Shown in pieces: positions 46,501-58,500 of a stretch of DNA of 64,000 bases; the stretch's first letter is position 1; every line of letters begins with the position of its first letter. The position numbers and the translations under genes were made by a program. Source of the stretch: Diphasiastrum complanatum (lineage: Eukaryota > Streptophyta > Lycopodiopsida > Lycopodiales > Lycopodiaceae). The stretch is taken from contig CM055102.1 of assembly GCA_029204225.1 (NCBI GenBank), positions 45,020,484 through 45,084,483 of the forward strand. The letters run 5' to 3'. Below the pieces are notes generated by a model. That model did no database searches and had not been told where the DNA came from. It saw only the letters and a list, made by a program, of their open reading frames with translations.

Positions 46501-49500
46501 CTTAGGTCTCATGAGAGACAAGAGACTAACTTTGCTCTTATGTCCACTATTCTGAATGCAGATGAGCCACAGTTCTTTCACGAAGCCGTGAAGGAAAAGG
46601 TATGGCAACATGCCATGCAGGAGGAGTACGACTCCATTGTCAAGAATGACACATGGGAGCTCACTACATTGCCAGAAGGGAAGCAACCAATAGGTTGCAA
46701 GTGGGTTTATAAGACCAAGTTTCATGCCAATGGAACAATGGACAAGTACAAGGCAAGGTTAGTGGCGAAAGGCTACGCCCAGCAGGAGGGGCTAGACTAT
46801 GATGAGACATTCGCACCTGTTGCCAAAATGTCAAGAGTGCCTTTCTTAATGGGCACCTACAGGAGGAGGTTTACATGGAACAACCGCAGGGGTTTGAGAT
46901 AACATGCAAGGAGAATCTGGTTTGTAGGCTTAGGAAAGCCTTGTATGGGCTCAAACAGGCGCCAAGGGCTTGGTATAGCCGAATTGATGAATACTTAAAG
47001 AGGGTTTGAGAGGAGTAAGTCTGATTGCAATCTTTATGTCTTCAAGGAAGGAGAAGACTTAGTGGTTGTTGTGCTCTATGTGGATGATCTACTCATCACG
47101 GGAAGCAATAAGAAGCTTATTGCTTGTGTTAAGAAAAATCTTTCTAGTGAGTTTGAGATGAAAGATTTGGGTTTGCTACACTATTGCCTAGGAGTTGAAG
47201 TTTGGAAAGGGAAGCGTTGTCTTTTTATCTCACAGGCAAAGTATGCACAGGAATTATTGAAGAGGTTTAACATGCAAGAAAGCAAACCAATCAGCACACC
47301 CATGGATGCAAGCAAGAAGCCATCAAAAGATGATGGTCCAGCATTTGCAGATGAGACGCTCTATCGTCAATTGGTGGGCAGCCTGATTTACCTTACTACC
47401 ACCAGGCCAGATATTGCTTATGCGGTTGGGATTGCAAGTCAATTCATGAGTAAGCCTACCGAAGCACATTGGAAGGCAGCCAAACGGATCCTACGATATG
47501 TGAGAGGGACAATGACTTATGGGATTGGATCACAGATGATGGGGACCTTCAGTTGGAGGGTTATTCAAATTCTGATTGGGCAGGTGATAGAGACGATCGG
47601 AGATCGACGACATGCTATTGTTTTAGCCTAGGTTCTGGGGCTATTTCATGGTGCAGCAAGAAGCAACCTACTATTGCTCTATCATCTACCGAAGCTGAGT
47701 ATAGGGCGACTACGGGTCCACCTGTGAAGCCATTTGGTTATGCCGTCTCCTTGAGGACATGCATATTGCTCAAGTAAGACCTACATTGTTACATTGTGAT
47801 AACCAAAGTTGCATTCAGCTTGTGAGGAATCCAGTCTATCATGCACGGACAAAGCACATAGAGGTGGACCAGCATTTCATATGAGAGAAAGTGCACAGTG
47901 GGGAGATCGAGCTAGTTTATTGTGACACCAACATCCAAATAGCTGATATTTTTACTGAACCACTTAGTAAAGATAAGTTTGAAAAGTTCAGAACTTTGTT
48001 GGGTGTCAGTTTGAATAAATTTGCCATTAAGAGGGGGTGTTGAAGAGTAATGCCTATTTTACCCCTTTGGCTAAGCACTAGTTAAGTTGTAAGTTGTACA
48101 TAACTCATGGGGCATGTTGATAAATAAATACATGGGACCCCCCTTTTGTAAGTTGAGTAAATTAGTGCAAGTGGCCCACTTGGCCAAGTAGCTCACTCCT
48201 ATGGTTGACACCTTGACTTTCTATGCATGTAAAGGAGGTGCTTGCCTCGCAAGGGATTTGGAGGACCCACTCCCTCCTCTCTCTCTCTAGCAATTCATTT
48301 CTTCTAACTTTTGGTGTTGTGAGATGCTTATGCAATTCTCCTTGTATGTGATGTTTCCATAGCTATGTTTCTCAAGCTTTCATAGTTGATCTAGTATTGA
48401 AGCTAAGATACTCCATAGCTGGGTCTTGCAAATCATCACAAAATTGAAAAAGGATGATTTTCTTTTTGAACTAGTTTCATATGTATAGATTCATATGTAC
48501 AGAATGCGTTCCATTTCTTTCGTATGGATGTATGAATTGGAGCGTTTCCAACCAAATGATTTGGAACAGGTATTTATGGTACATAGAAACCTTCTCCAAA
48601 AGGAAATGTGTTTTGGAACGGCGTTATAAACTTGTTCCATTTCAGAATGTGGGTAGTTTCATTTTTTTGGAATGCTTTTTTTTGAAACTTTTTTGATAAT
48701 CTTTGTTAAATAGTGATAAATGGAAATATGTAGGGCAGCTTATAAAAATGTAGCCTTTGCTTATAGAGTACATTTTTGATACCTGATACAATGTTCAAAC
48801 GTCAGATAGCCTTAAACATACTCTTATGATTAGCACAAATATGCAGCTAGGGAGGTTGATTTGCACAAAGAGCTATATTGATAGAGAGGGACGCCAATTG
48901 ACATACATAGATAGATAGACATTGAAACAGATAGGCAGATAGGCATAGGTTTAAACAGATAGCATTGCTGATAGACATAGGTAGATAAAGCAGTAGACAG
49001 AGAGGCATATTTTTCGGGTTTGGGCAAAGATGGAGGGGGAGGGATATACCTGAAATTCCAAAAGAACATTACAGGTACAAAAACTTAATAGACAACAAAG
49101 ACAATGAACTACTCATCGAAAGCTAAGAAGGCATGGTGCTTGAATTCGGCATAAACGATCAATAATCAGCCCGAAAGCCTAGCCTAACAAACTCCCGTAT
49201 AACATAAACCCAAAATCAGCCTAACTTGAACAAGTGAACGAAACACAATATTAAAGTTTCCCTCCCTTTCGGAATCGGTTGAATCCGAATCGGCCGAATC
49301 AGCCTATTCAACCCTTTCGAATCGGTCATAGGGTTTTCTAATCGGCGAACCGGTTTTAGGGTTTCAACACTCAAAGTCTTAGAAAAGCCAAAAAATAGTT
49401 GCATAATGCATTGTTGATAATAGATATCATGATTGAATTATAAGCATTAAAGATTCCAAATTCCATATTTTAGCGATTAACAGTGTAAACTTTAGTTGAT

Positions 49501-52500
49501 ACATATTCAATGTTACCTGACGTTTGTGACTTGTATTATTTATACTTGTAGGGTTTGAACTTTTAAATAGTAAACTTGAAAGTGATATCAAATCATAGAT
49601 GAATCATGAAACAAATAACAATGAAGTTATAAAGGTTTGACTCAAAAAATTCACGCGCTCTCCATTGTGCTCTCACAAAGAACAAACAAAAAAAATCGAA
49701 AACCGGGACCCCTATATAGTCGGGTCCCGTGAGAAAGTCTCTATGAAAATCCGATTCGCCGTATTCTGATTCAAACGGCGGTTTGAGGCACTTTTGTCAG
49801 TTTTTTTAATATAATTATATGTGTGCTCTCTAAATATGGAACATGTTCTGTTTTATTACGTTAAGTATGGAAGCAAATGTTCCGTACCAGAATGTACAAA
49901 ACATGTATCCATGCTATGGCATATGTGTGTTTCTGTATAATGAAGTTAAGGACACTATTGCAATATTGGGTCTACCCTTAATCAAGTGTAGATGAGGATG
50001 GGTAATCTCAGTCAAATCTGGTAGTAATAGGAGATAGTGAGATTCATTCATTACCTTAAGATTTGGTTTGTTCTCGAGTTCATTGTAGATAACTCCTTTG
50101 GAGTGTTTGTAGGATTTTACCATTGATTTCCATTAAGTATTTGTAGTTGGAGATTGCTATTGTTCATCCTTTACAATCTATAGTTCTTATGTGATGCCAG
50201 TTTCTTGAGCAGTTGGGAGGCCGCCATTGCTTATTCTTCTTCTTTGTCTTCAATGTCTTTAGTTTGTGGGGGGAAACCACAAATTTCATTTTTGGGTTCT
50301 AAGTTTTTGTAAATAGACCATGTTTTCATTTGGTTGGACCTTTGGATTTTATGTATAAGGGTGCTCAAGAAAATATCAACTTTTTTTTTCTTGATTGGTG
50401 GAAGATCCTCCGGCAGTAGAAATCAAGAAATGAGGTTGTTTAACCTTTTGGTTGGATCTTTAGTTTTTATGTATAACGGTGCTCAAGAATATATGAACTT
50501 CTTTTTTTCAAGATTGGTGGAAGATAGGGCACTAGAAATAAAAAACGGAAGTTGTTCATATATTTGAAATTTTGGTTAACTTTTTACCTATTGCTGGAAT
50601 TCAATTTTATTAGTTGCATTGGCTTCCTTCCTATTATTAGTCACCACAAGGAGATGTAAAGTTATGTATAGAATGACCATTAGATGTTAGAATATTTGAG
50701 GGAGTCTTGTGTTTCATTTTTCTGGGGTCATTGTTTAAAAAATAAGCATAGCTTTGAGGACGCGAGACTACTGAGCCAGCTCTCGTGTCAATCGAAGTTG
50801 TGTGTGTCAAAAGTTAATCCCATCTCAAGCTTTGGTCAATTAGAACGTTTTGTTCTCTTTTGCAAGATTTTGGTTAGATTTCTTGTGGATCTTCATTTCC
50901 CATCCCAAAAGATAAATTTGTTAGCACTTTTAAGTTTCTCAATCTGAGTCCCCTATCAAAAGATCTTGAAAGTGAAAGTTTGGCCAAAATAGGAGACTGT
51001 TTTGCTAGATTTAATCTTTTTAAAAACTTTAGATGTTATGTGGATCTTCCTGTTCATTGCTGTTTTATGAGATCAAACTTCACAAGACATTACAACTCAT
51101 TGATTGACATTCCTAATTCAAAACAATTCAATTTTCAAGTTTTTGTTAGAATAGCAATGCTGAATTCGCCCTCTAACTTAGGATTTTGTTTTAACTTAAG
51201 AGTTAGACTTTCCTAGACATTCTTAGTATGTTTGACCTATTGGGCAATTGAACCTAGTTAGTACTTAACTGGTTATTTGGTGATTATCCTAATTAGAGTT
51301 TATCATTGTACTTTGTGTATCCTTATGGTAGTGCAAGCTTAGAGTTCTTGTTCTCCTCGTGTGTTGTGTTGTGGCTACAACAATTCAATCATTACTCGTT
51401 TCTTTGCGTTGTGACATGGTTCTAAAGAGCCTGTGAACGAGCTTGTGGAGATCTTCATACTAAGGTGAGAAAGTCCCTAAGAGGTGACACGTGTGGGTTG
51501 AGGAGAAACTAGTAGTTTAGGCGGTTTGAGAGTGAAGAAGTTACAATTTGGTGGATAAAAATCAAAGAAAAGGCATTTTATTGCCAAGAATCACTTGTTA
51601 TGGAGCAATACTAAAAAAAATCCATTGAAATATAAATTGCAGTAGATAAGCTATTGGTGGAAGTAAGCTAACGACAACTTCAGACTGACTGAAAATTAGC
51701 CAAGAATAGAGCAATAACACGGTTTTACCAAATATATGTTCATTTCGGGGCATTTGGAGGCCAAAACTGAGCGAAAAACCTCATTTCTTATCCAAATCGT
51801 AGGTGCCGTGGGGTCTGAGTGCCGTGACAAGTGCCGTACCACGGCACCTAGTTTTTTTTTTTTCCTAAGAACTTTTCTTGAAATTTTCATTGATGATTTC
51901 TGTGTTTAGTGATGTAAAAACACACATACAGAAGTTGAAACTTACATTGCAACGTTGTCAAGTTTGTCGCTTCACCTAGAAAAATGTTTCTTCGGTATGA
52001 AAGAAGGAATTTTACTTGGACACAGAATATCAAACAGAGGAATAGAGGTCGATAAAGATAAAGTCGAGCTTATAAAGAACCTCCTGATACCAACAAATCT
52101 ATGTGAACTAAGAGCTTTCTTAGTACATGTCGGTTACTATCAGAGATTTATCCGAAATCATGCCTCTATTGCTACTACTCTCACGCATCTACTTGGAGAA
52201 TACTTTTTTTAAATCCTTTTTTTTTGTTTTTAAACCAAAAAATGACTAAAAAAGAAAACAGGTGCCGTGGGTGCCGTGGTACGGCACTTGGAACTTTGTC
52301 CAAATCTCATGAAGTGATAGTTTTCTTGGACTACAATTAGTAGGGTCACCTTATGTATAGCATCCAACAACAAAAGATTTGACGAAAAATGGATAAAAAC
52401 TGAGTTCTTTTTATAGATTTTCAACTTTTTGGTTTCATTTTGAAAAAGTTGATTTAGAATACTTGTTTTTACACCAAATCAATGTGGTAAAGCTTGGCCG

Positions 52501-55500
52501 GGCGACCAAGTTCTTTGCTTTAATTTCCACCAAAATCTCCAAAAACGGAATGCTTATGATCAAAATCCAGCGTCCATAGCTAGAACAATGCAAAGAGCAG
52601 GCTTGATTGTTAGAAATAATAAATGATAATGTTAGTTTCCCATAGGTTACTTTGACCCAAAAGGTCGAGACTTGTGTAACCATGGGTTAAGTTTATTATT
52701 CAGACCATGTTAAGTTAGTTTTAGCTAAGTTGGAACCAATTTTGGTCTAGTAATAACTCGTGGGTCCAAGTAAAGTCTAATTATGTTAAGGGGCCCTATC
52801 TTGACTTTTGGGGGTGCCCTATAATTAGTAGTGGGTTTAGAAGGTTCTAGAACTTAGAGTTTGGAAGAGTCTAGGGCCTTAGAAGGCCTATTTATATGTA
52901 TTCATTTTTCATTTGTAATTCATTCCCTTTCAAGCATTGCTACTACTTTCTTTCTCCTTGAGGGCGCCTAACCCTCTCCCTCTTCTTCTTCTTCTTCTTC
53001 TTCTTCTTCTTGTATATGGAGATTGAATGTTAGAAGGATCTTGGCACTTTGATTTCCTACATGGTACCAGAGCCATGGATCTTCTATTCGTGCAATTTTG
53101 ACTCTTTTCCGTTTTGCAGGAGGGCGCCACACATCAAAGAAGATAATAGGATTTTGGGCGCCCAAAAATCAGGTTGTTGTTTGCTGATTTTTCAGGTTGC
53201 AGGAAGGCGCCATTAATTATCTTCTTCGGGGCTGCTTTTAGGTCGCCCACATCCGTGTAGGTTTATCCTACTTCCGTTGGTCTGCTGCTGCCCTATTTTT
53301 CAGATTTGCTCCTTTGCAGGAGGGCGCCCATCTACAAGTAATTTTTATCTTCTGATTTGGCTGAAAAATCAGCACCCTTGCTGATTTTACAAAGTGAAGA
53401 TCTCCGATCACATTTCGAGGCTGAAAATTGGACAGCATATTACCATTTGTAGGGTGTTTGCAACAGCCCTATCCGTGTGTGTGTTCTTCACACTTTTTGG
53501 CAAGAAAGAAGGATTCCGGAAAAAGCTTTGTTGGAGACTAACCTAATTCTTTGCTTGCTGGTTTTTGAGTTTGTAATGCAATTTCAGGCTGAAATTTTCA
53601 GCACACAAGGCTTGTAGGAGGGCGAGTTCCTACATCCATCTAATGTGTGGTTTGGACACATTCCGTTGCTGATTTTTCAGATTTGATACTTGCTGGTTTT
53701 TGTCTTTTAGGCCACATTTAGGGTTTGAAAAAGTTTATCTTCTTGGCTGGTTCCTATGGCAAGAGATTTGGGAGCAATTCGTACTTGTTCGGGCGAAGAT
53801 ATGTTGGATGGCACCAACTATTCAGCATTGCTACTACTTTCTCTCTCCTTGAGGACGCCTAACCCTCTCTCTCTCTCTCTCTTCTTCTTCTTCTTCTTCT
53901 TCTTGTATATGGAGATTGAATGTTAGAAGGATCTTGGCACTTTGATTTCCTACATTGATTGCTTCAAAATAAAATTACATACATTGCAGAAGGATGAAGG
54001 GGCAAGCATTACCAAGCACTTGTTGAACAAAAGGGAGATTAAGGATCACTTGGTCGCGGTTGGCGAGAGAATAGATGTGAGTGAAATTGTACAATTCACC
54101 CCCTCAATACTCTTTAAGATTTCTACCAAACATTTGTGACCAACATTTCTACAAGGAGAGGTTGCCTACTTATGAGGAGTTTCCTTATAAGTTATTATGG
54201 CTGGAAACTCGGGTAAATGTACGTTAAAGTTAACATTTTTGAATGGAGTTTCGAAAGATGAAGTATACATGGAACAACTGAAAGGGTTTGTGGAAGAAGG
54301 GAGAGGGCACCTTGTTTGCAAACTCAAGAAGGCATTATCGATTGAAACAAGCACCACAAGCGTGGGTGCATGTAGTGATGAGCACTTTTGGCGAATGGGA
54401 ATGTAAAAGAGTAATGCAGATCCTGTACCTTGATGATTTCATTGTTATTGAGAGTGATGATATGCTAATTGATAAAATCAAATTGGATCTTTGCAAGGCT
54501 TTTGACATGACAGATTTTAAGTATGAAACTTGTCAAAGAGACAATGAAATTTTACTCACCCAGAGCAAGGACTCTTAGGATCTTTTTAAAAGAATTAGTA
54601 TGCAAGATTGTAAACTGTTGGATACACCATTGGATGTGAATGTGAAATTGATTGCATATGATGAATTTGAGAGAGTGGATTTTTTTTCTTTATGGGCAAC
54701 TAGTTGGAAGTTTGATTTGTTTGACTTACACGTGTAAATATTTTATTTTTTGTTGGTTTAGTGCATAGATGCATTGTGTTCTGGAACGTTATGATTTTAT
54801 TTAGCTAGCTGCACGCCACTCCTTGTATTCCTTTGCTTTGTTGAAAGTTTTAGGTTCTTAAGCCATTAACATGGATCCCATTAGGGCTAGATTCATTTCT
54901 AGTCGAGCTGGAGGTTTTCGATTTCTGCTTGATCTCCTAAGCTCTCCTTGCTCACTTGATTCGGGAATATCTCCCTTATTAGCATCACCTGTTATTGACA
55001 AGTACCACTTAGGCACTCTCCTAGGAGTTTCATTATTAACCCTGTCTTTTTCCATTGGCTCTTCCATATCGACATCAACTTCTTTCTTCACCTGTACTTT
55101 GGCTTTATCATCAAAGGAATCAATTGTCAATTTTATTTGGTCATTTTGACCCATCTCATCAAAAGTAGCATCTCTGGAAATCACGTTCTTTTGTGCATTT
55201 GTGTCATACATCCTGTATGCCTTGGCTCTTTCTACTGTAGTCATCAATGAATGTGATGAAATAGTAACAACCACTAATGGACCTAGTTTGTATTGGTCCA
55301 CACAGATCACTATGAACAAGATCAAGAATGCCATTGGCTCTTCTTGCTCCATCTTTGGGAAATCTCTCTCTCTATGCTGTTTTCCCAAAATGCAACCCTC
55401 ACAGATTTTTTCCTCAAAAGAGATATCAGGCAATCCAACAACTAGATTACCTCTTTTAAGGATTTGCAAGCTTTGAGCACTAATATGACCAAACCTTTGA

Positions 55501-58500
55501 TGCCAAAGGTCACTTCGACTATCAACAATGCTTACCATAGCTTGAGTAAAAGATCTCGCATTCAATTTGTAGAGTTGATTTCCGTTGACTCTAGCTCCTG
55601 TAGCAATCACTTTGTAGTGATTCTTGATATCGGTACGACGCGCGAGTGTACGAGTGCTTGAGATTCTCTTTAGCTCGCGTGCGTGGATCCGATATTGGTA
55701 TGGATATGTGATATCGGTGTGAAGCGCGGATGTACGACTGCTCTGGATTTTCTTTACCTCTGGCGCGTCGATCCGATATTGGTACTGATATGCGATATCG
55801 GTATGATGCACGAATGTACGACTACTCTTGGTTTTCTTTACCTCTGGCGCGTCGATCCGATATTGGTACGGACAAGATGAAAAATAGAGGGAATATAAGA
55901 ACTTTCGAAATGTGTGATCGTTCAAAAGGCAGAGATTAGTAATGTGAAAAGTATGAAGCCTCCCAACTCTGAATGGCAGTACTAGACACTGTCTAGTGTG
56001 ATTTGCGGTACCCCAAACAAACAAATGAGAGATTACTTGGCAAACCTCTCACCCAAATGGCACTTTTCACAACAACTAGGAAGTCTTGTAAAAATCTCCA
56101 CCACTCAACAGATTTTCAATCTGTCTGATGCTGCCTTGGCCTTTCTGATGCCTTCAGGACTGTGCTTTTCACAACAACTATGAAGTATTGTAAAAATCTC
56201 CCCACTCAACAGATTTTCAATCTGTCTGATGCTGCCCTGGCCATTTTGATGCCTCCGGGACTGTGTCTTTGTTCCCCATTGATGATTTTGAGCTCCAAAC
56301 CTGCAAAATATACCAAAGAAGGATTTCTTCTAGCCGTTTTTGTCTCTCCAAGCTTTCACCTCCCGTGAAGGACTTTCTCACTTCATTGCAGAGCCTGTGA
56401 CAAGCTGTATCCACTGATCAGGCACGTAGGACTATCGCAGCTCTGATACCATGTCAATAATCAGATATGCAACATTAAGCATTCACTATAAGCAATCACC
56501 AAAGAAGGCGGAAGAAGAACACGCACTATCACTCTATCACACTAACTTCATACTGAATGTAAAATGTACATATAAACCCTGAGCCCTGATAGAGAGAGAG
56601 AAAACTTAGGAGTAGTCTACTAGACTAGCCTACGGCTAGTTACAGCTGGTAATAGCTGTCAATAATAAAGTACATCGTGAACGGTAACTAAGAAGTGTAA
56701 CAATGAAGTTTATCATTGATTTCTAACATAGGCTATTAAAGTCTTTCACAAGAAGTGAAATTTATAGGTAGAAGACAAAGTATAGTTCTACAAGAGTTGT
56801 CAAAATATGAGACTTGGAAACTTGAACTTTGCTCCAGGCTTGTTAGGTAGAACACAGAATCAGAAGTTTGCATGTTAATCTGAAAAGCGAATTGAAAGCA
56901 AAGTTCTGGAGGTGTTTGTGCTTTATAGATATCAACCCGTTGTGAAGGGATCATTGAGAGACCTTTGTGCAAGCTAGCAATGCACTGTCTTTCAGTTCTA
57001 GAGCATCGTGCAAGCCGGAATTGTTAACAGACTAATTTCTTGCTGAAATATATTGGTGTCGTATGAGTTTCCTGAGAGAGATTAAGCAAATAGCATATAC
57101 AGTGATAGAGTCACATATAGAGCCTGTCAAGCCTTGATCAAGTTTTGTTTTGATTAGTTTAACCAATTTTGAAAACCGTTTATGTTGCTGTTTACTCTTT
57201 TTACCTTTGACCAGACATTACCAGTATCCATCTATTGTTGCCATTCCCTGTGACCCTATTGTACAAAGGAATTTCATAACTTCCCATTTTAATATGGAAC
57301 TTACTTGAACAGGTAACTCTCATAGAAATCTTCCATCCATATTTCTACAAGCATATATTTCTATTATCTGTTTATGCAGGGTTTAAGATGTGCTACGTCA
57401 TATATTTGACATATTACCTGATTTGTACGACTTCATGTATGTGAGGGTTCTCACTATACAACCCTCATGGAACCAACTTTTTCAAGAAGCAGTCCATCAG
57501 CACATGGTTGGAGCGATACATTGGGTTGACTTAGTTGACAAAACTATGGTCCTTTAAATCAAATAGAAGTCAATAAAATTTGCTATTGGTAGATTTATTT
57601 TCTATTATTCGTTTTGCTGTCATGTACTCATCTTGTCGTTGGGTACAAATGGGCATCTGTTGAGGTACTTTTATTCGATGACTTGCCTGTTGTTGGTGTT
57701 TTATGCTCTTTGTTGCTGCTTTTGATGTGCACTAAGACTTTCAAGGTCGGTTTTGTGCAGGTACTTATGCGCCTTGTCGGGGCTGATGATATCCTTTCAA
57801 CATTTCATTCAAATTCCCTTCAGTGGTTGGCTGACACAGACTTGCTTGAGATGCTAGTGGATAAGCTCAGTCCCCCGGTAATTCCTCCATGCGTAGAGTT
57901 GACTCCATTTCTGTCAATCTCGTGAGAAAATGTGATGCTTCGGAGAGAGTTGATTGGTCTTTATATTGTGTTGATTCCTTCTGGCTGCATGCTATATTTT
58001 GATCAAGCGATGCATTACTCTTTAAAAGCAGAACTCATCGGAGGTACATGCAAATGCAGCTGAGACTTTGTCAGCAGTTACACGCACTGCACCATCTTCC
58101 CTTTCTTCTAAACTTTCCAGTCCAAGGTATAGAGGCTTTGTGGCAAATGTAATTTATGCATGACAATATTTTGTAAGCTATTGTGCCAAGGTATAGTTTG
58201 ATACGTATCTTCTCTTGATGCTAGTCTGGATCTGTGTGTTAAGAGAAATATTTGACACAATTTGTTTCAACCTCTATGCAGGAATGCTGTTCAAAGTAGT
58301 TTAACATGTGGCTATCGACAGCGTTCTGAATTATCTCATTTGCATTTTGCTTGCAGGTTCATTAATAGACTATTTAGTCATGCTTTGGAGGATCCACAGT
58401 CTAACTCTACACTTATACATTCTCTATCTGTGTGTATTTCACTCTTGAATCCAAAAAGACCAGCAACTTTAGCAGCTGGAGGAGTGCGGGTGCAGCATGC

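Larger units (their letters stand above)
43207..48443 (+). mobile_element. Copia element F: full-length Ty1/copia with target-site duplication
   Basis: Complete structure: target duplication CAAAA at 43207-43211 and 48439-48443, 5' LTR 43212-43616, primer binding site TGGTATCAGAGC (43617-43628), gag, protease, integrase, RT, RNase H, purine tract GAGGGGG and 3' LTR 48038-48438. Length without the duplication is about 5.23 kb. The LTRs differ by about 9 substitutions and two small indels. Pol is defective (see entries). It sits in SAPS intron 7 in the gene's own orientation. Confidence 0.95.
52608..54735 (+). mobile_element. Copia element G: internally deleted remnant
   Basis: 5' LTR (52608-53061), primer site TGGTACCAGAGCC, leader, start of gag, an inserted copy of the last 130 bases of the LTR (53823-53955), the rest of gag, then a jump to RT. 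Protease, integrase, most of RT and the 3' LTR are missing. The leader repeats GCAGGAGGGCGCC words. Confidence 0.75.
54855..56728 (-). mobile_element. Copia element H: internally deleted remnant with 277-base 5' LTR
   Basis: On the - strand: LTR (56728-56452), primer site TGGTATCAGAGC (56451-56440), leader with a two-copy repeat, then a 388-codon open frame made of repeat units, GAG-pre-integrase, a rump of integrase and the linker toward RT. Gag, RT, RNase H and the 3' LTR are missing. Copia G lies next to it, facing it. Confidence 0.75.

Noticed and set aside
48886-49000. A CRISPR-like or satellite array from GATA repeats
   Set aside because: Units are 4-8 bases, irregular and without spacers; it is simple low-complexity DNA.
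50684-51216. Two + strand frames of 78-87 codons as small genes
   Set aside because: They lie in SAPS intron 7 with no start context, no similarity and ordinary AT-rich composition.
51875-52207. Integrated pararetrovirus RT
   Set aside because: The spelling ([19 protein letters not shown]) fits gypsy retrotransposons; no movement or coat protein frame lies nearby.
54858-56024. A functional 388-residue host protein
   Set aside because: Its core is a copia integrase zinc domain and linker with the catalytic core deleted; the N-terminal part is a tandem repeat and copia leader.
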